Part shown: piece after piece, positions 1 through 7,431 of the stretch | Layout: each line of letters opens with the position of its first letter | Numbering within the stretch: position 1 is the stretch's first letter | NCBI GenBank assembly: GCA_030146875.1 | Contig: JASLAX010000034.1 | Location: 1-23,717, forward strand | DNA: 23,717 nucleotides | Direction of reading: 5' to 3' | DNA from: Longimicrobiaceae bacterium | GTDB lineage: Bacteria; Gemmatimonadota; Gemmatimonadetes; Longimicrobiales; Longimicrobiaceae | Translations under genes and position numbers: made by a program | Notes under the pieces: generated by a model | Told to the model about the DNA's origin: nothing | Databases searched by the model: none | The model's input: the letters and a program-made list of their open reading frames with translations, nothing else

Positions 1-223
1 GCCGCGCGGCGGCGCCGTCCGCGAACAGGCCGGCGCGCGCGGGCGCCGGCGTGAGCGCCCAGAGCGTGGCCGCGCGGGCGGCGCGCCAGAGCAGCACGCC
101 CGCGTCGCCCTCCGTCTCGCGCAGCAGGTCCAGCGCGTCCAGCCCCGCGCCGGCGGAGACCAGCCCGGTGGGGAGGCCCGGCGGAGGGGCGTCGTCGCTC
201 GGCGGCGTGGGAGTGCGGGTCAT
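1..223 (-). CDS. Hypothetical protein, N-terminal part only (runs off left edge)
   Basis: An open frame begins at the ATG at 223-221 on the minus strand and stays open to the window edge, giving 74 residues. It opens with a Pro/Asp-rich stretch (TPTPPSDDAPPPGLP), followed by an Ala/Leu-rich segment with LDLLRETEGD near residues 31-40, which looks helical. There is no signal peptide and no long hydrophobic segment in the visible part. Its codons have the strong G/C third-position bias of the neighbouring genes, which favours this frame over the overlapping plus-strand frame. It lies downstream of the membrane protein at 307-1695 on the same strand with about 80 bases between, so the two may be co-transcribed. 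I do not recognise the family, and the C-terminal part is outside the window. Confidence 0.5.
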   Translation of the reverse strand, partial: MTRTPTPPSDDAPPPGLPTGLVSAGAGLDALDLLRETEGDAGVLLWRAARAATLWALTPAPARAGLFADGAAAR

Positions 224-306
224 GGGCGTGGGCAGGGTGTCGCGCGGCGAGGGTCCGCCGGGGCTCGGGGGCAAGGATTGCGCCCGGAGTCCCCTCCGTC
301 CACCGC

Positions 307-1695
307 TCAGCGCCAGAAGGGGATGGACCAGGGGCGCGCGGCGGGGCGCGGCTTTCCGTCGGAGCGCGGGCGCAGGTCGGGGACGCGCCCCACGGTCAGC
401 ACGTGCTCTCCGGCGGGGAGCGCCTCCACCGGCAGATACGCCACGATGCCGCGCCGCCCCGTGGCCGGGTGGGTGAAGAAGCGCCAGCGCGGCTCCGGCA
501 CCGCCCGGCCGTCCACCGCCACCAGGTGGAAGCCGGCCAGGCAGCGCAGGGCCGCGTCCTGCGCGATCGGGCCCGGCTCGGCGGCGGCGCCCACGCGGCG
601 CATCCCCTCCTCGTGCAGGGGGCGCACGCCCGGGCAGCGCGCGGCCACGGCGCGGTTGTGGAGCATCGGCACGTACGGAACGAAGAGGCGCACGTACGGC
701 CCCTCCACCACCTCGGAGGGGATGCTGGGCATCCCGCTGCGCGCCGGGGGCCCGTCGCCGCGCAGGCTCTCGTAGAAGCCCGTGCGCAGGGTGAGCTCCC
801 CCGGCGAGTCGGGGAGGTACGTCTCCCCGCCCACCGTGACCATCCCGCTGGCCAGCACCACGTCCTTCACCACGAAGAGCGCCACGATCCCCAGGAAGAA
901 TCCCAGGAAGACGCCCTGCATCACCCGGCGCCGCACGTTGCTGTAGAGCGTCAGGTACACGGCGCTGTAGATGCGGAGCAGCCCCCAGAGCGTGGAGGCG
1001 CCCACCGCCCAGCGCAGCACGCGCCCCGCGGCCGAGGCCGGGTCCACGCGGTCGCCCAGGGCGCGGTCCACCAGCGTGCCCACCACCGCGGGAAGCGCGG
1101 CCAGGGCGGCGAGCGCGTAGAAGACCCCCTTCACCGACACCCCCGGCACCATGGCCGCCAGCGCGGACGAGAGCCACACCGCGGCGCCCACGACCACCAG
1201 GGAGAGGAAGACGACGAAGACCACCATGAAGGCGAACGGAAAGATGACGCTGCAGAAGTCGTCCGCGGCGTCGATCATCCGCGGCAGCGAGGGCGTCTTC
1301 TCCCGCTGCACCTGCCTGGTGAGCGGGCCGTACCGCAGCCGGTCCCACTGGATCCCGCCGGGAAAGACGGAGTCCAGCCCGATGAGCCCCACCCAGTACG
1401 CCCGCGCCGCCAGGTGCACCAGGAAGGCCACGATCAGGGTGTACAGCGCCAGCTTGCCGAAGTAGTAGGCGAAGAACGCCCCCTGCATCGCCCCTTCGGC
1501 CAGGTGCGGTGCCAGGCGGGCGTACGCCTGGTCGGCGCGGGCGGGGAGCTGCAGCAGGGCGAAGAGCACGGCCCCGGAGATGAGCAGCTCCAGCTCCCAG
1601 GTGCGGCTCAGCTCGCCCGCGTGGCGGCGGACGTTGAGGACGGGCGCCCCCGGCGGGTCGTGCGCGGGGGGCGGCGGGGGAGGGTCGCGGCGCAT
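307..1695 (-). CDS. Integral membrane protein with C-terminal extracytoplasmic domain, unknown function
   Basis: This 462-aa protein has a Pro-rich N terminus (six prolines in a row at residues 5-10). Hydrophobic segments lie at about residues 35-52, 70-97, 148-180, 188-208, 225-250 and 258-283. After the last one come about 175 mostly polar residues. That tail holds two cysteines (C354 and C385) that could form a disulfide if it is exported, and it ends in Arg/Pro-rich sequence. The loop at residues 104-140 is polar and basic. No enzymatic motif is visible and I do not recognise the family. The frame is intact, with strong third-position G/C bias. The gene lies 90 bases downstream of the secreted-protein gene on the same strand, with a hairpin between them, so it probably has its own transcription start. 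A transporter or sensor-like role is possible, but nothing in the sequence decides it. Confidence 0.8.
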   Translation of the reverse strand: MRRDPPPPPPAHDPPGAPVLNVRRHAGELSRTWELELLISGAVLFALLQLPARADQAYARLAPHLAEGAMQGAFFAYYFGKLALYTLIVAFLVHLAARAYWVGLIGLDSVFPGGIQWDRLRYGPLTRQVQREKTPSLPRMIDAADDFCSVIFPFAFMVVFVVFLSLVVVGAAVWLSSALAAMVPGVSVKGVFYALAALAALPAVVGTLVDRALGDRVDPASAAGRVLRWAVGASTLWGLLRIYSAVYLTLYSNVRRRVMQGVFLGFFLGIVALFVVKDVVLASGMVTVGGETYLPDSPGELTLRTGFYESLRGDGPPARSGMPSIPSEVVEGPYVRLFVPYVPMLHNRAVAARCPGVRPLHEEGMRRVGAAAEPGPIAQDAALRCLAGFHLVAVDGRAVPEPRWRFFTHPATGRRGIVAYLPVEALPAGEHVLTVGRVPDLRPRSDGKPRPAARPWSIPFWR

Positions 1696-1742
1696 GCGGG
1701 CGGGGGAACGGCGGGTGGGTTGCGGGACGGGGTCTCCCGCGT

Positions 1743-1762
1743 GGGGGAAGGTACGCTCCCCC
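1743..1762 (-). terminator. Candidate hairpin terminator downstream of the secreted protein gene
   Basis: GGGGGA (1743-1748) pairs with TCCCCC (1757-1762) around an 8-base loop, and the stem can extend by a G-T and a G-C pair. It lies just past the stop of the minus-strand gene ending at 1786. There is no clear U tract, as is common in very G+C-rich genomes, so termination is only inferred from stem and position. Confidence 0.35.
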
Positions 1763-1785
1763 GCCCCCGCCGTCCAGCGCCCCAG

Positions 1786-2385
1786 TCAGGGCATGTCCGC
1801 GGGCACGAACCAATCCCGGATGCGGGCGACCAGCGACTCGTGCTGCGGCCGGATCGCGCCGGGTCCCATGACGAGAAGCTGGTAGAGGACGCCGCCATGG
1901 ACCGTGGAGCAGACCCGTATCCACCCCTCTCCCGCGGTCGTCTGGGTGACCGCGGAGACGCACGCCGCCTTCCCGCCGCCCAGCGTCCCCATCTCCGGCA
2001 CGACGTGGCCGAGCGGGTCCGGGGACGTCCGCCGGACGTTCCGCTCGATCAGGTTCAGGTGGAAGGTGTCGTTGGACATGACCCGCTCGGTGATCGCCCG
2101 CCGCACCTGCGCTCGCGAGGCCGGCGGCGGGTTCTGGACCGCGACCAGGTCCAGCGCCGTCACCGCGATCGTCACCTCCCCGTGCTCGCTCGACACGGAG
2201 AGCACGTCGTTCTTCCACTCCCGCGCCCATCCCTCCGGCACGCTCAGGCGGTACGGAACGGGCTGGCCCGTGACGGGAACCAGCGTCTGGGCGGCGGCGG
2301 CGGGCGCGAGGGCGGCCAGCAGCAGCAGACAGATGAAGGTGTGACGAAGAACGGCCGAGGGGATGCGCACGATGGGCTTCGTCAT
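1786..2385 (-). CDS. Secreted hypothetical protein, 199 aa
   Basis: I place the start at the ATG at 2385. The product then begins with a basic n-region and a clear Sec signal (hydrophobic core FICLLLLAALAPAAAA, likely cleavage at AAA-Q near residue 33). A longer frame reaches 2472, but its extra 29 residues are polar and would bury the signal. The mature part, about 165 aa, starts with YRLSVPEGW and alternates beta-like strands and helices, recalling the PsbP/Mog1-like fold seen in many small secreted bacterial proteins. That resemblance is by eye only. Cys142 and Cys159 could form a disulfide. There is no recognisable Shine-Dalgarno before this ATG. It lies downstream of the lactate monooxygenase-like gene on the same strand with about 93 bases between. 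The function is unknown. Confidence 0.7.
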   Translation of the reverse strand: MTKPIVRIPSAVLRHTFICLLLLAALAPAAAAQTLVPVTGQPVPYRLSVPEGWAREWKNDVLSVSSEHGEVTIAVTALDLVAVQNPPPASRAQVRRAITERVMSNDTFHLNLIERNVRRTSPDPLGHVVPEMGTLGGGKAACVSAVTQTTAGEGWIRVCSTVHGGVLYQLLVMGPGAIRPQHESLVARIRDWFVPADMP

Positions 2386-2478
2386 GGTAGGAGATGTCGA
2401 GGATGGGGATCCGGGGAACGTCCGTTGCTTCCGATCCGACCGAGCGCCCACGAGGGGAGCCGCCCCGTCCACGCCCGT

Positions 2479-3741
2479 CTACGGGCGCACGAGCGCTTCC
2501 CGCCCCACCTCCGCCGGCGAGCGGCAGCCGGCGAGGCCCATCGTGAGGTCCAGCTCCGCGGCGAGGTTGCGGATCACCTCGCGCACGCCGGTCTCCCCCG
2601 CCAGCGCCAGCCCGTAGACGTAGGGCCGGCCGAGGGCGACGGCGGTGGCGCCCAGGGCGAGCGCCTTGAACGCGTCCGACCCGCCGCGCACCCCGCCGTC
2701 GAACACGACCGGCGCGCGCCCGCCCACCGCGTCCGCGATCGCGGGGAGCGCGTCGATGCTGGAGAGCGCGCCGTCCACCTGCCGCCCGCCGTGGTTGGAG
2801 ACCCAGACGCCGCTCGCGCCGTGCTCCAGCGCCAGCCGCGCGTCGTCGGGGTGCATGACGCCCTTGAGCACGATGGGGAGGCGCGTCATCGCCCGCAGCG
2901 TCTCCAGGTCCTTCCAGGTGAGCGAGGGCCGCGAGTAGGTGGCGACGAACCGGCGCACGGCGGCCAGGGCGTCGCCGCGCCCCAGTGTGGGACGGAGCGT
3001 GCGCTTCATCCGCAGCAGCGCGCCCACGGTGGAGAGGTTGATGCGGCGCGGCGGCGCGCCCGGGGGCTCGGGAAGCACCTCGGACAGCGCCGCCCGGAAG
3101 ACCGGATCGGAGGCGTACTGCGCGATCCCCATCCCGCGCAGGAAGGGGAGGTAGGCCAGGTCCAGGTCGCGCGTCCTCCACCCCAGCAGGGTGGTGTCCA
3201 GCGTGACCGCGATGGCATCGCACCCGCACGCCTCGGCGCGGGCCACGAAGGAGCGGACCAGCGCGTCGTCCTTGCTCCAGTAGAGCTGGAACCACCGCGG
3301 CGCGGCGCCCATCGCGGCCGCGCACGCCTCCATCGGCCGTGACGCCTGGGAGGAGAAGACCATCGGCACCCCCTCCGCGGCCGCCGCGCGCGCCACGGCC
3401 ACGTCCGCGCCCTCGTGCGCCATCTCCAGCACGCCGATCGGCGCCAGCAGGAGCGGCGTCGCCAGCCGCCGGCCGAAGAGCTCGACGGAGAGGTCGCGCT
3501 CCGACACGTCCCGCAGCACCCGCGGAACGATGCGCCACCGCTCCAGGCCGGCGCGGTTCTCCCGCACGGTGCTCTCCGTCCCCGCGCCGCCGGCCACGTA
3601 CGCGAACGCCTCGGGCGTCATGGCCCGCGCCGCCTCCGCCTCCAGCCTCGCCGCGTCCACCGGCACGGCGGGCCGCGCGCCGGCGACCCCCGCGACGTAC
3701 ACCTCGGTCTGGCGCTGGACGCCTGCGTTGGGGCCGAGCAT
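2479..3741 (-). CDS. FMN-dependent alpha-hydroxy acid oxidase, lactate 2-monooxygenase-like
   Basis: This 420-aa protein of the FMN-dependent alpha-hydroxy-acid oxidase family oxidises a 2-hydroxy acid, probably L-lactate. The diagnostic active-site motif SNHGGRQ is at residues 315-321, with catalytic H317 and substrate-binding R320. FAYVAGGAG (46-54), PIGV (101-104), the FMN lysine in VLKG (near 293) and the FMN phosphate-binding FDGGVRGGSD region (347-356) are all in place. The segment FQLYWSKDD (151-159) followed by ITLDT/GWRxRDL-type sequence (178-193) and LPFLRGMGIAQYASDPVF matches the mycobacterial lactate 2-monooxygenase branch better than mitochondrial-type LldD. Length is close to that branch (about 390 aa). 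GGAGAG stands about 6 bases before the ATG, supporting this start. Lactate oxidase versus monooxygenase activity cannot be decided from sequence. It appears to be transcribed alone or with the secreted-protein gene after it. Confidence 0.88.
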   Translation of the reverse strand: MLGPNAGVQRQTEVYVAGVAGARPAVPVDAARLEAEAARAMTPEAFAYVAGGAGTESTVRENRAGLERWRIVPRVLRDVSERDLSVELFGRRLATPLLLAPIGVLEMAHEGADVAVARAAAAEGVPMVFSSQASRPMEACAAAMGAAPRWFQLYWSKDDALVRSFVARAEACGCDAIAVTLDTTLLGWRTRDLDLAYLPFLRGMGIAQYASDPVFRAALSEVLPEPPGAPPRRINLSTVGALLRMKRTLRPTLGRGDALAAVRRFVATYSRPSLTWKDLETLRAMTRLPIVLKGVMHPDDARLALEHGASGVWVSNHGGRQVDGALSSIDALPAIADAVGGRAPVVFDGGVRGGSDAFKALALGATAVALGRPYVYGLALAGETGVREVIRNLAAELDLTMGLAGCRSPAEVGREALVRP

Positions 3742-4161
3742 GCGGGCTCTCCGGCGGGAGGGGCGGACGCGGGAGGAACGACGAGGACGGGCCGAGGACG
3801 GACAACGTGCATCGGCGGCTCGGCGCCCGACAAGGTCGCCGCGGGGGAGCGAGGCCGCGAGAGGAGCCCTCAGCCCGGCGGGCGCGGGCGGATGGGGTGC
3901 GCTTCCTTCGGCACTTCCGGGAGCCCGCCACCCTTTCCCGCGGGTGGGAGAGGGAGCATGGAGGGTCTCGGCGACTGAGGGCGGCGCTCCGCACGGTGGA
4001 GTCCCGCAGGGACGATCGTAGTAGCCTCCGGGGGGGGGTTACCCCCTGGAATGCGGACGTCGCCTCACGGTGGCGCTCAAGGATGTGTGCCCGTGCTGGC
4101 GACGATGGTGGGAGGAAGGCTGCACCGACCCACGCAGTAGCCGGAGCGGGAGGGTGACGAC

Positions 4162-4201
4162 GAGAGGACCTCCGGGTTCGGTGTCCCCCGCAGGTCCTCT
4201 C
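4162..4201. terminator. Strong hairpin, probable terminator
   Basis: GAGAGGACCT (4162-4171) is perfectly complementary to AGGTCCTCTC (4192-4201) around a 20-base loop that may fold further. CTCTT follows on the plus strand. It is the second of two hairpins beyond the end of the minus-strand operon finishing at 4271, with no plus-strand gene running into it, so it most likely serves that operon. Confidence 0.5.
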
Positions 4202-4223
4202 CTCTTCACTCCGCTGACACGAC

Positions 4224-4247
4224 GGGAGCCCGCGCGAAGCGGCTCCC
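4224..4247 (-). terminator. Hairpin just downstream of the redoxin/peptide/propeller operon
   Basis: GGGAGCC (4224-4230) pairs with GGCTCCC (4241-4247) around a 10-base loop, 23 bases past the stop of the last operon gene. There is no good U tract on the minus strand. On the plus strand TTCGTT follows. Confidence 0.45.
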
Positions 4248-4270
4248 TTCGTTCGGCCGGGACGGCACCA

Positions 4271-4771
4271 TCAGCCCGGCGGCGACCCCGCCGTGTCGGC
4301 CAGCGTCACGACGCCGCCCCGGCCGACCGCGGCGGCGGTGAGCACGCGGAGCTCGGCCCCCCGGCGCAGCCCCACCACGCTCGTCCCCACGGGGGTGCCC
4401 GGGAGCGGGACGGCCGGGCCGGGGGTCCAGCCGGCGAGCGCGCTGGCCTCCACCAGCGCGCGGAGAGCGGCTTCCACGTCCGGCGTCGCGAACCACCCGG
4501 CCCACCGGGGCGACTCCGAGACCGCCACCGGCAGGCCGGGCAGGAACGGGATCTCCGCCGGGTAGCCGGCGGGGCGCTCGGCCGCGGGCGCATGCTGGGT
4601 GATCCGCGCGCCGCCCGGAACCCCGGGGGAGGTGGCCTGGACGACCGTGGACCCGTCCCCGTCCTCCGCGCGCTCGATCGTCAGGTCGTACCCCTCCATC
4701 CGCACCGTACCGGTGTCCCCGGCCCGGGCGAGCCCTTCCTGCAGCCGCGCGAACAGCGTCATGGCGTCCAT
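4271..4771 (-). CDS. Hypothetical protein, last gene of the redoxin/peptide/propeller operon
   Basis: This 166-aa protein lacks a signal peptide and membrane segment. It has a mixed alpha/beta look with a Pro/Gly-rich middle (residues 48-75) and a hydrophobic C-terminal third (VVGLRRGAELRVL). Two ATGs are possible. The first (4771) is preceded by AGAGGTG at good spacing and is preferred. The second (4762) forms an ATGA overlap with the upstream propeller stop. Either way the gene overlaps its upstream neighbour, so translation is probably coupled. The family is not recognised. As the only member of the operon with no export signal, it could be a cytoplasmic accessory protein, but that is inference from context. 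Confidence 0.65.
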   Translation of the reverse strand: MDAMTLFARLQEGLARAGDTGTVRMEGYDLTIERAEDGDGSTVVQATSPGVPGGARITQHAPAAERPAGYPAEIPFLPGLPVAVSESPRWAGWFATPDVEAALRALVEASALAGWTPGPAVPLPGTPVGTSVVGLRRGAELRVLTAAAVGRGGVVTLADTAGSPPG

Positions 4772-5865
4772 CGGTTCACCTCTCCCTTCGCCGCGCCGGC
4801 GGGGGCGCCCCGCCAGCGGATCGCGTACTCGGTGATGCGAGTCCGGGGCGGTCGGCTCCCGTGGACCCGCGACAGCGCGACCAGGCGGTCGCCGTCGACG
4901 GCGATGCGCTCCACCTGCCCGCGCAGGACGATCGCCTGCATGCGCCCGGACGGGTGGAACAGGTTCAGCTCCGACGACTCCGGGTGACCCAGGGACGTCG
5001 CGATCCAGACGCGTCCGGACCGGTCGCCCGCCAGCGTGGTGCCGCGGAAGTACGGCTTCGCACCTTGCAGGAACGGGAGCATCGATGCGCGCAGCGCCGG
5101 CGAGCCCGGCATCCGCGACAGGATCAGCTCCCGGTCGGCGTCCGTGTAACGCGCCGGGGCGATTCCTTCACGCCCGAACCGCCTCACGACCCGGCCCCGC
5201 TCGTCGAATACGGCCAGGTGGTACGTCTCCGGGTTTCCGACCACCAGGCGACCGCCGGCCACGGTCACGGGTACGAACGGAGATGGGGCGGGCACGCCGG
5301 GCAGCGGGCGGAGTAGATCGGGCGCCGTGGCGGCCAGGCCGATCTCCCGCGCGGCCCCGCCGTCCGTGACGAGCGACGCGGCGATGGAGAAGAACGGGGA
5401 CAGCCATACCGCCGCCACCCGGCCACCGTCGAACCCGTCGACGACGGAGGGCCAGCTCGGAAGGCTCACCACCCGATGGTGGGCCCCGGTGCGAAGGTCG
5501 CAGCCCCAGAGCGTAGCGTCCGCTGCCAGCACGACCCACGCTCCCCGCGCGCTCCACCGCACGTCCCGGGGGTGGGAGCCCGAGGGGGCGCCGCAGCGGA
5601 GGGGAAGGAAGTCCGGTCGCCCCCCGGAGACGGCCAGCACCCGCCCCCGCTCCCCGTCCACCGCCCACACGCGGTGCCCGCGCACGCCGAGCGAAGCGAA
5701 GTCGCGGGGTTCTGCCGTGACGTAGGTGGTCCGGAGGGTCACCAGGGCGGCACTGCCCTCCCCGCCCGCGGGGTCGGACGCGCCCCGCCCCCCTACGTCG
5801 TCCCGGCCCTCGCCGCCCAGCGCGAGCAGCACGAGAGCCCCGAGCCGCGCGAACGGGATGGTCAC
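4759..5865 (-). CDS. 6-bladed beta-propeller-like exported protein (propeller 2)
   Basis: I start this at the GTG at 5865, which overlaps the TGA of the upstream propeller by four bases (GTGA), giving 368 aa. A longer frame exists to 6069, but its N terminus is Arg/Gly-rich shadow of the upstream gene. The product opens with a short hydrophobic segment (FARLGALVLLALGG, about residues 4-17) consistent with an export signal. A Gly stands where a lipobox Cys might be expected after LLALG, one base away from TGC. The rest is repeated beta-strand units with phrases such as VWAVDGERGRVLAV, WGCDLRTGAHHRVVSL, LAVFDERGRVVRRFG and GRVWIATSLG, typical of NHL/6-bladed propellers. The last 100 residues align by eye with propeller 1 (for example LAGDRSGRVWIAT versus LAADAAGRLWVAT), so the two are tandem paralogs. 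Probably extracytoplasmic ligand or peptide binding; no catalytic residues are evident. Confidence 0.75.
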   Translation of the reverse strand: MTIPFARLGALVLLALGGEGRDDVGGRGASDPAGGEGSAALVTLRTTYVTAEPRDFASLGVRGHRVWAVDGERGRVLAVSGGRPDFLPLRCGAPSGSHPRDVRWSARGAWVVLAADATLWGCDLRTGAHHRVVSLPSWPSVVDGFDGGRVAAVWLSPFFSIAASLVTDGGAAREIGLAATAPDLLRPLPGVPAPSPFVPVTVAGGRLVVGNPETYHLAVFDERGRVVRRFGREGIAPARYTDADRELILSRMPGSPALRASMLPFLQGAKPYFRGTTLAGDRSGRVWIATSLGHPESSELNLFHPSGRMQAIVLRGQVERIAVDGDRLVALSRVHGSRPPRTRITEYAIRWRGAPAGAAKGEVNRWTP

Positions 5866-6994
5866 GGGACATCGACGCGGTAGACGTCCACCCCCTGCCC
5901 TCCCTCCCCGTCCCCGCCTCTCCGCTCCACGAGCGCCGCGATCAACGCCCCGCGGACCGCCAGCTTCTTCACGCGGTCCCGGAGCACCACCGTCCCCCGC
6001 AACCGACCGGACGCGTCGAACACGTCCACGTAGGTGCGGCTTCCCTCGCCGCGCTCCGTCGCGACCCACAGGCGCCCCGCCGCGTCGGCGGCGAGTGCGT
6101 TGGCACGGAAGAACGGCCGCGGGCGCGCGGCGACGCGCTCCAGCAGCCGGCGCTGCTCACCCGGCGGAACGGCTCCCTGGAAGATCCGGCCCATCCGCTG
6201 CCGCATCTCGTCCAGCTCGGCGGCTGACATCGGCTCGGGAACGAGATCCGGGCGTCCGAAGGACCCGCGGTCGGCGCCTGCGGTGTCGAACGCGAGGAGC
6301 GCATACCGGGAGCCGCCGCCCATCACGATCCGTCCGTCGGCGGCACGAACGGCGGCCACGAACGCCGACGGGCCGCCGATCCCCGCCGCTCCCTCCACCA
6401 GTGCCGAGGAGGCCCGGAACGGGTCGAAGAGGCGGCGCGCGGCTCCGGTGCGCATGTCCACGCGCCCGACCTCGGGTCCTCCCCCTCCGAACCCGATCCA
6501 CACTCCGAGCACCGCACCACCGTTCCAGGCCAGCAGGTGCAGGGGCATCCCCGGCGTCGCCTGCGACCGCACGTACCGCAGGTCAGGGGCGAGCTCGGTA
6601 ACCCGCAGGGTCCGTCCGTCGGCTACGAGCATCGAGCCGTCCTCCCGCGCGAGCAGGGCCACGGGAAGCTCGAACTCGCCCGGGCCGCTGCCGCGGCGGC
6701 CTGCGCGCCGCTCCCGGCCGTCGCCGAGGGAGAGGAGCACGACCTGGCGCTCGTCCGCGTCGAGGAGCGCCACCGCTCCGTCGCCTCCCCAAGCAAGCGC
6801 GGCCTCCGCCCGGAATGGCAGCGTGGCCACGCGCGGCTCACCGGCACGAGCTCGGCAGGGATGACCCCGGCGCCCCCTCCGGCCGCGGCGCGCGACCCGC
6901 AGGTCGCCAGGGAGACCAGCAGCCCCAGGGACAGCGCCGCTGCCGTGGGCGCTCCCCACCGGCGGGATCCTGCCGACGCCAACCTAGAACCCAC
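5862..6994 (-). CDS. 6-bladed beta-propeller lipoprotein (propeller 1), reading frame broken near 6831-6850
   Basis: The propeller body (frame ending at 5862) carries strand repeats such as AVALLDADERQVVLLSLGDG, GSGPGEFELP and DGRTLRVTELAPDLRYV, the usual signature of 6-bladed beta-propeller proteins. Its own frame upstream gives only an implausible Arg/Gly-rich N terminus. The frame starting at the GTG at 6994 (or the TTG at 6982) instead encodes a convincing lipoprotein signal (core AAALSLGLLVSLATC, Cys near residue 32) and then AGVIPAELVPV. Codon bias switches from that frame to the propeller frame around 6831-6850, and adding one base there would join AELVPV to EPRVATLPF. I therefore annotate one gene with a frameshift. 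The start lies within a few bases of the preceding peptide stop. It is a paralog of the next gene. Whether the break is real or a sequence error is open. Confidence 0.65.
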
Positions 6995-7184
6995 AGCCGG
7001 TCATGCAGCCGGCAAAGTACCCGGCGCAGAACTCCGCGTTGTCGACGTTGGCAAGGCACGTAACGGAGCCCGCGAAGCACCATCCCTGGCACACCATGTC
7101 GATCACGTCGGCCTTCACAGGAGGGGCGGGCACGAGAAGGGCGACGGTCGCCGCGGCGGCGGCGAGGCGGAGGATTGGTCGCAT
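6984..7184 (-). CDS. Secreted six-cysteine peptide B
   Basis: This 66-aa product has a Sec-type signal (basic MRPILR, core LAAAAATVALLVPAP, likely cleavage near VKA-D, residue 25). The mature peptide is about 40 residues and contains six cysteines at 32, 36, 43, 53, 60 and 64, spaced C-x3-C-x6-C-x9-C-x6-C-x3-C. It shares the core FC-x3-YFAGCM-x2-C with peptide A, 26 bases upstream, so the two are tandem paralogs. The spacing is nearly mirror-symmetric, as expected for two antiparallel helices cross-linked by nested disulfides. That structure is an inference. The gene ends with CGF and a TAG at 6986-6984, touching the next gene. No clear Shine-Dalgarno is visible before this ATG, so it may depend on coupling. 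The family is not known to me. Confidence 0.72.
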   Translation of the reverse strand: MRPILRLAAAAATVALLVPAPPVKADVIDMVCQGWCFAGSVTCLANVDNAEFCAGYFAGCMTGCGF

Positions 7185-7210
7185 GAATGGGGGCAAGGTG
7201 CAGGTGAAGG

Positions 7211-7429
7211 TCAGAAGATGATGCAGGAGCCCATGCATCCGGCGAAGAAAACCGAGCAGTATTCCGGCGAGTTGGTGGTGGCGCAGTTCACCGTCGCGGC
7301 CGAGCACACCGCGCCGCAGTATCCCAGCTTCTCGATGGACTGGGCATTCACCCCCTGCGCGTGCGTGGTGGCAGCGGCAAGGGCCAGGGCCGCGCCCGCG
7401 GCACGTAAGAGCCGGGTACCGGGCATCAT
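7211..7429 (-). CDS. Secreted six-cysteine peptide A
   Basis: This 72-aa product has a Sec-type signal (n-region MMPGTRLLR, core AAGAALALAAA, likely cleavage after THA or AQG near residue 25). The mature peptide contains six cysteines at 38, 42, 49, 58, 65 and 69, spaced C-x3-C-x6-C-x8-C-x6-C-x3-C, and ends in IIF. The motif EYC-x3-FFAGCM-x2-C matches EFC-x3-YFAGCM-x2-C of peptide B. The start is set by a near-perfect ribosome site, AAAGGAGGTG, just before the ATG at 7429. A GTG two codons earlier lies inside that site and is unlikely. The ribosome site overlaps the TGA of the redoxin gene, whose stop is 2 bases from this start. With the strongest ribosome site seen in the operon, this peptide is probably its most highly made product. 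I do not recognise the family. Confidence 0.78.
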   Translation of the reverse strand: MMPGTRLLRAAGAALALAAATTHAQGVNAQSIEKLGYCGAVCSAATVNCATTNSPEYCSVFFAGCMGSCIIF

Positions 7430-7431
7430 CG

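Larger units (their letters stand above)
3742..4270. other. Non-coding interval with hairpins
   Basis: No convincing gene fits in these 529 bases: open frames on both strands are Arg/Pro-rich and lack codon bias or a ribosome site. The interval separates the lactate oxidase gene from the upstream operon on the same strand. It holds a run of nine Gs at 4030-4038 facing CCCCC (4042-4046), the small hairpin GTCCC-GCA-GGGAC near 4001-4013, and the two stronger hairpins listed separately. A promoter for the 2479-3741 gene should lie here, but I could not recognise one. No tRNA or known riboswitch fold was found by eye. Confidence 0.5.

Noticed and set aside
403..3342. 979-codon open frame on the plus strand
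   Set aside because: It runs antisense through three minus-strand genes with clear families or signals. Its product is a His/Arg/Gly-rich composition artefact of G+C-rich codon bias.
4020..4060. Run of nine Gs with facing Cs as a possible regulatory slippage tract
   Set aside because: It lies in no gene and near no recognisable promoter, and a homopolymer alone is weak evidence.
3742..4270. Possible tRNA, riboswitch or small RNA in the large gap
   Set aside because: I found hairpins but no T-loop, CCA-like end or conserved riboswitch core on either strand.
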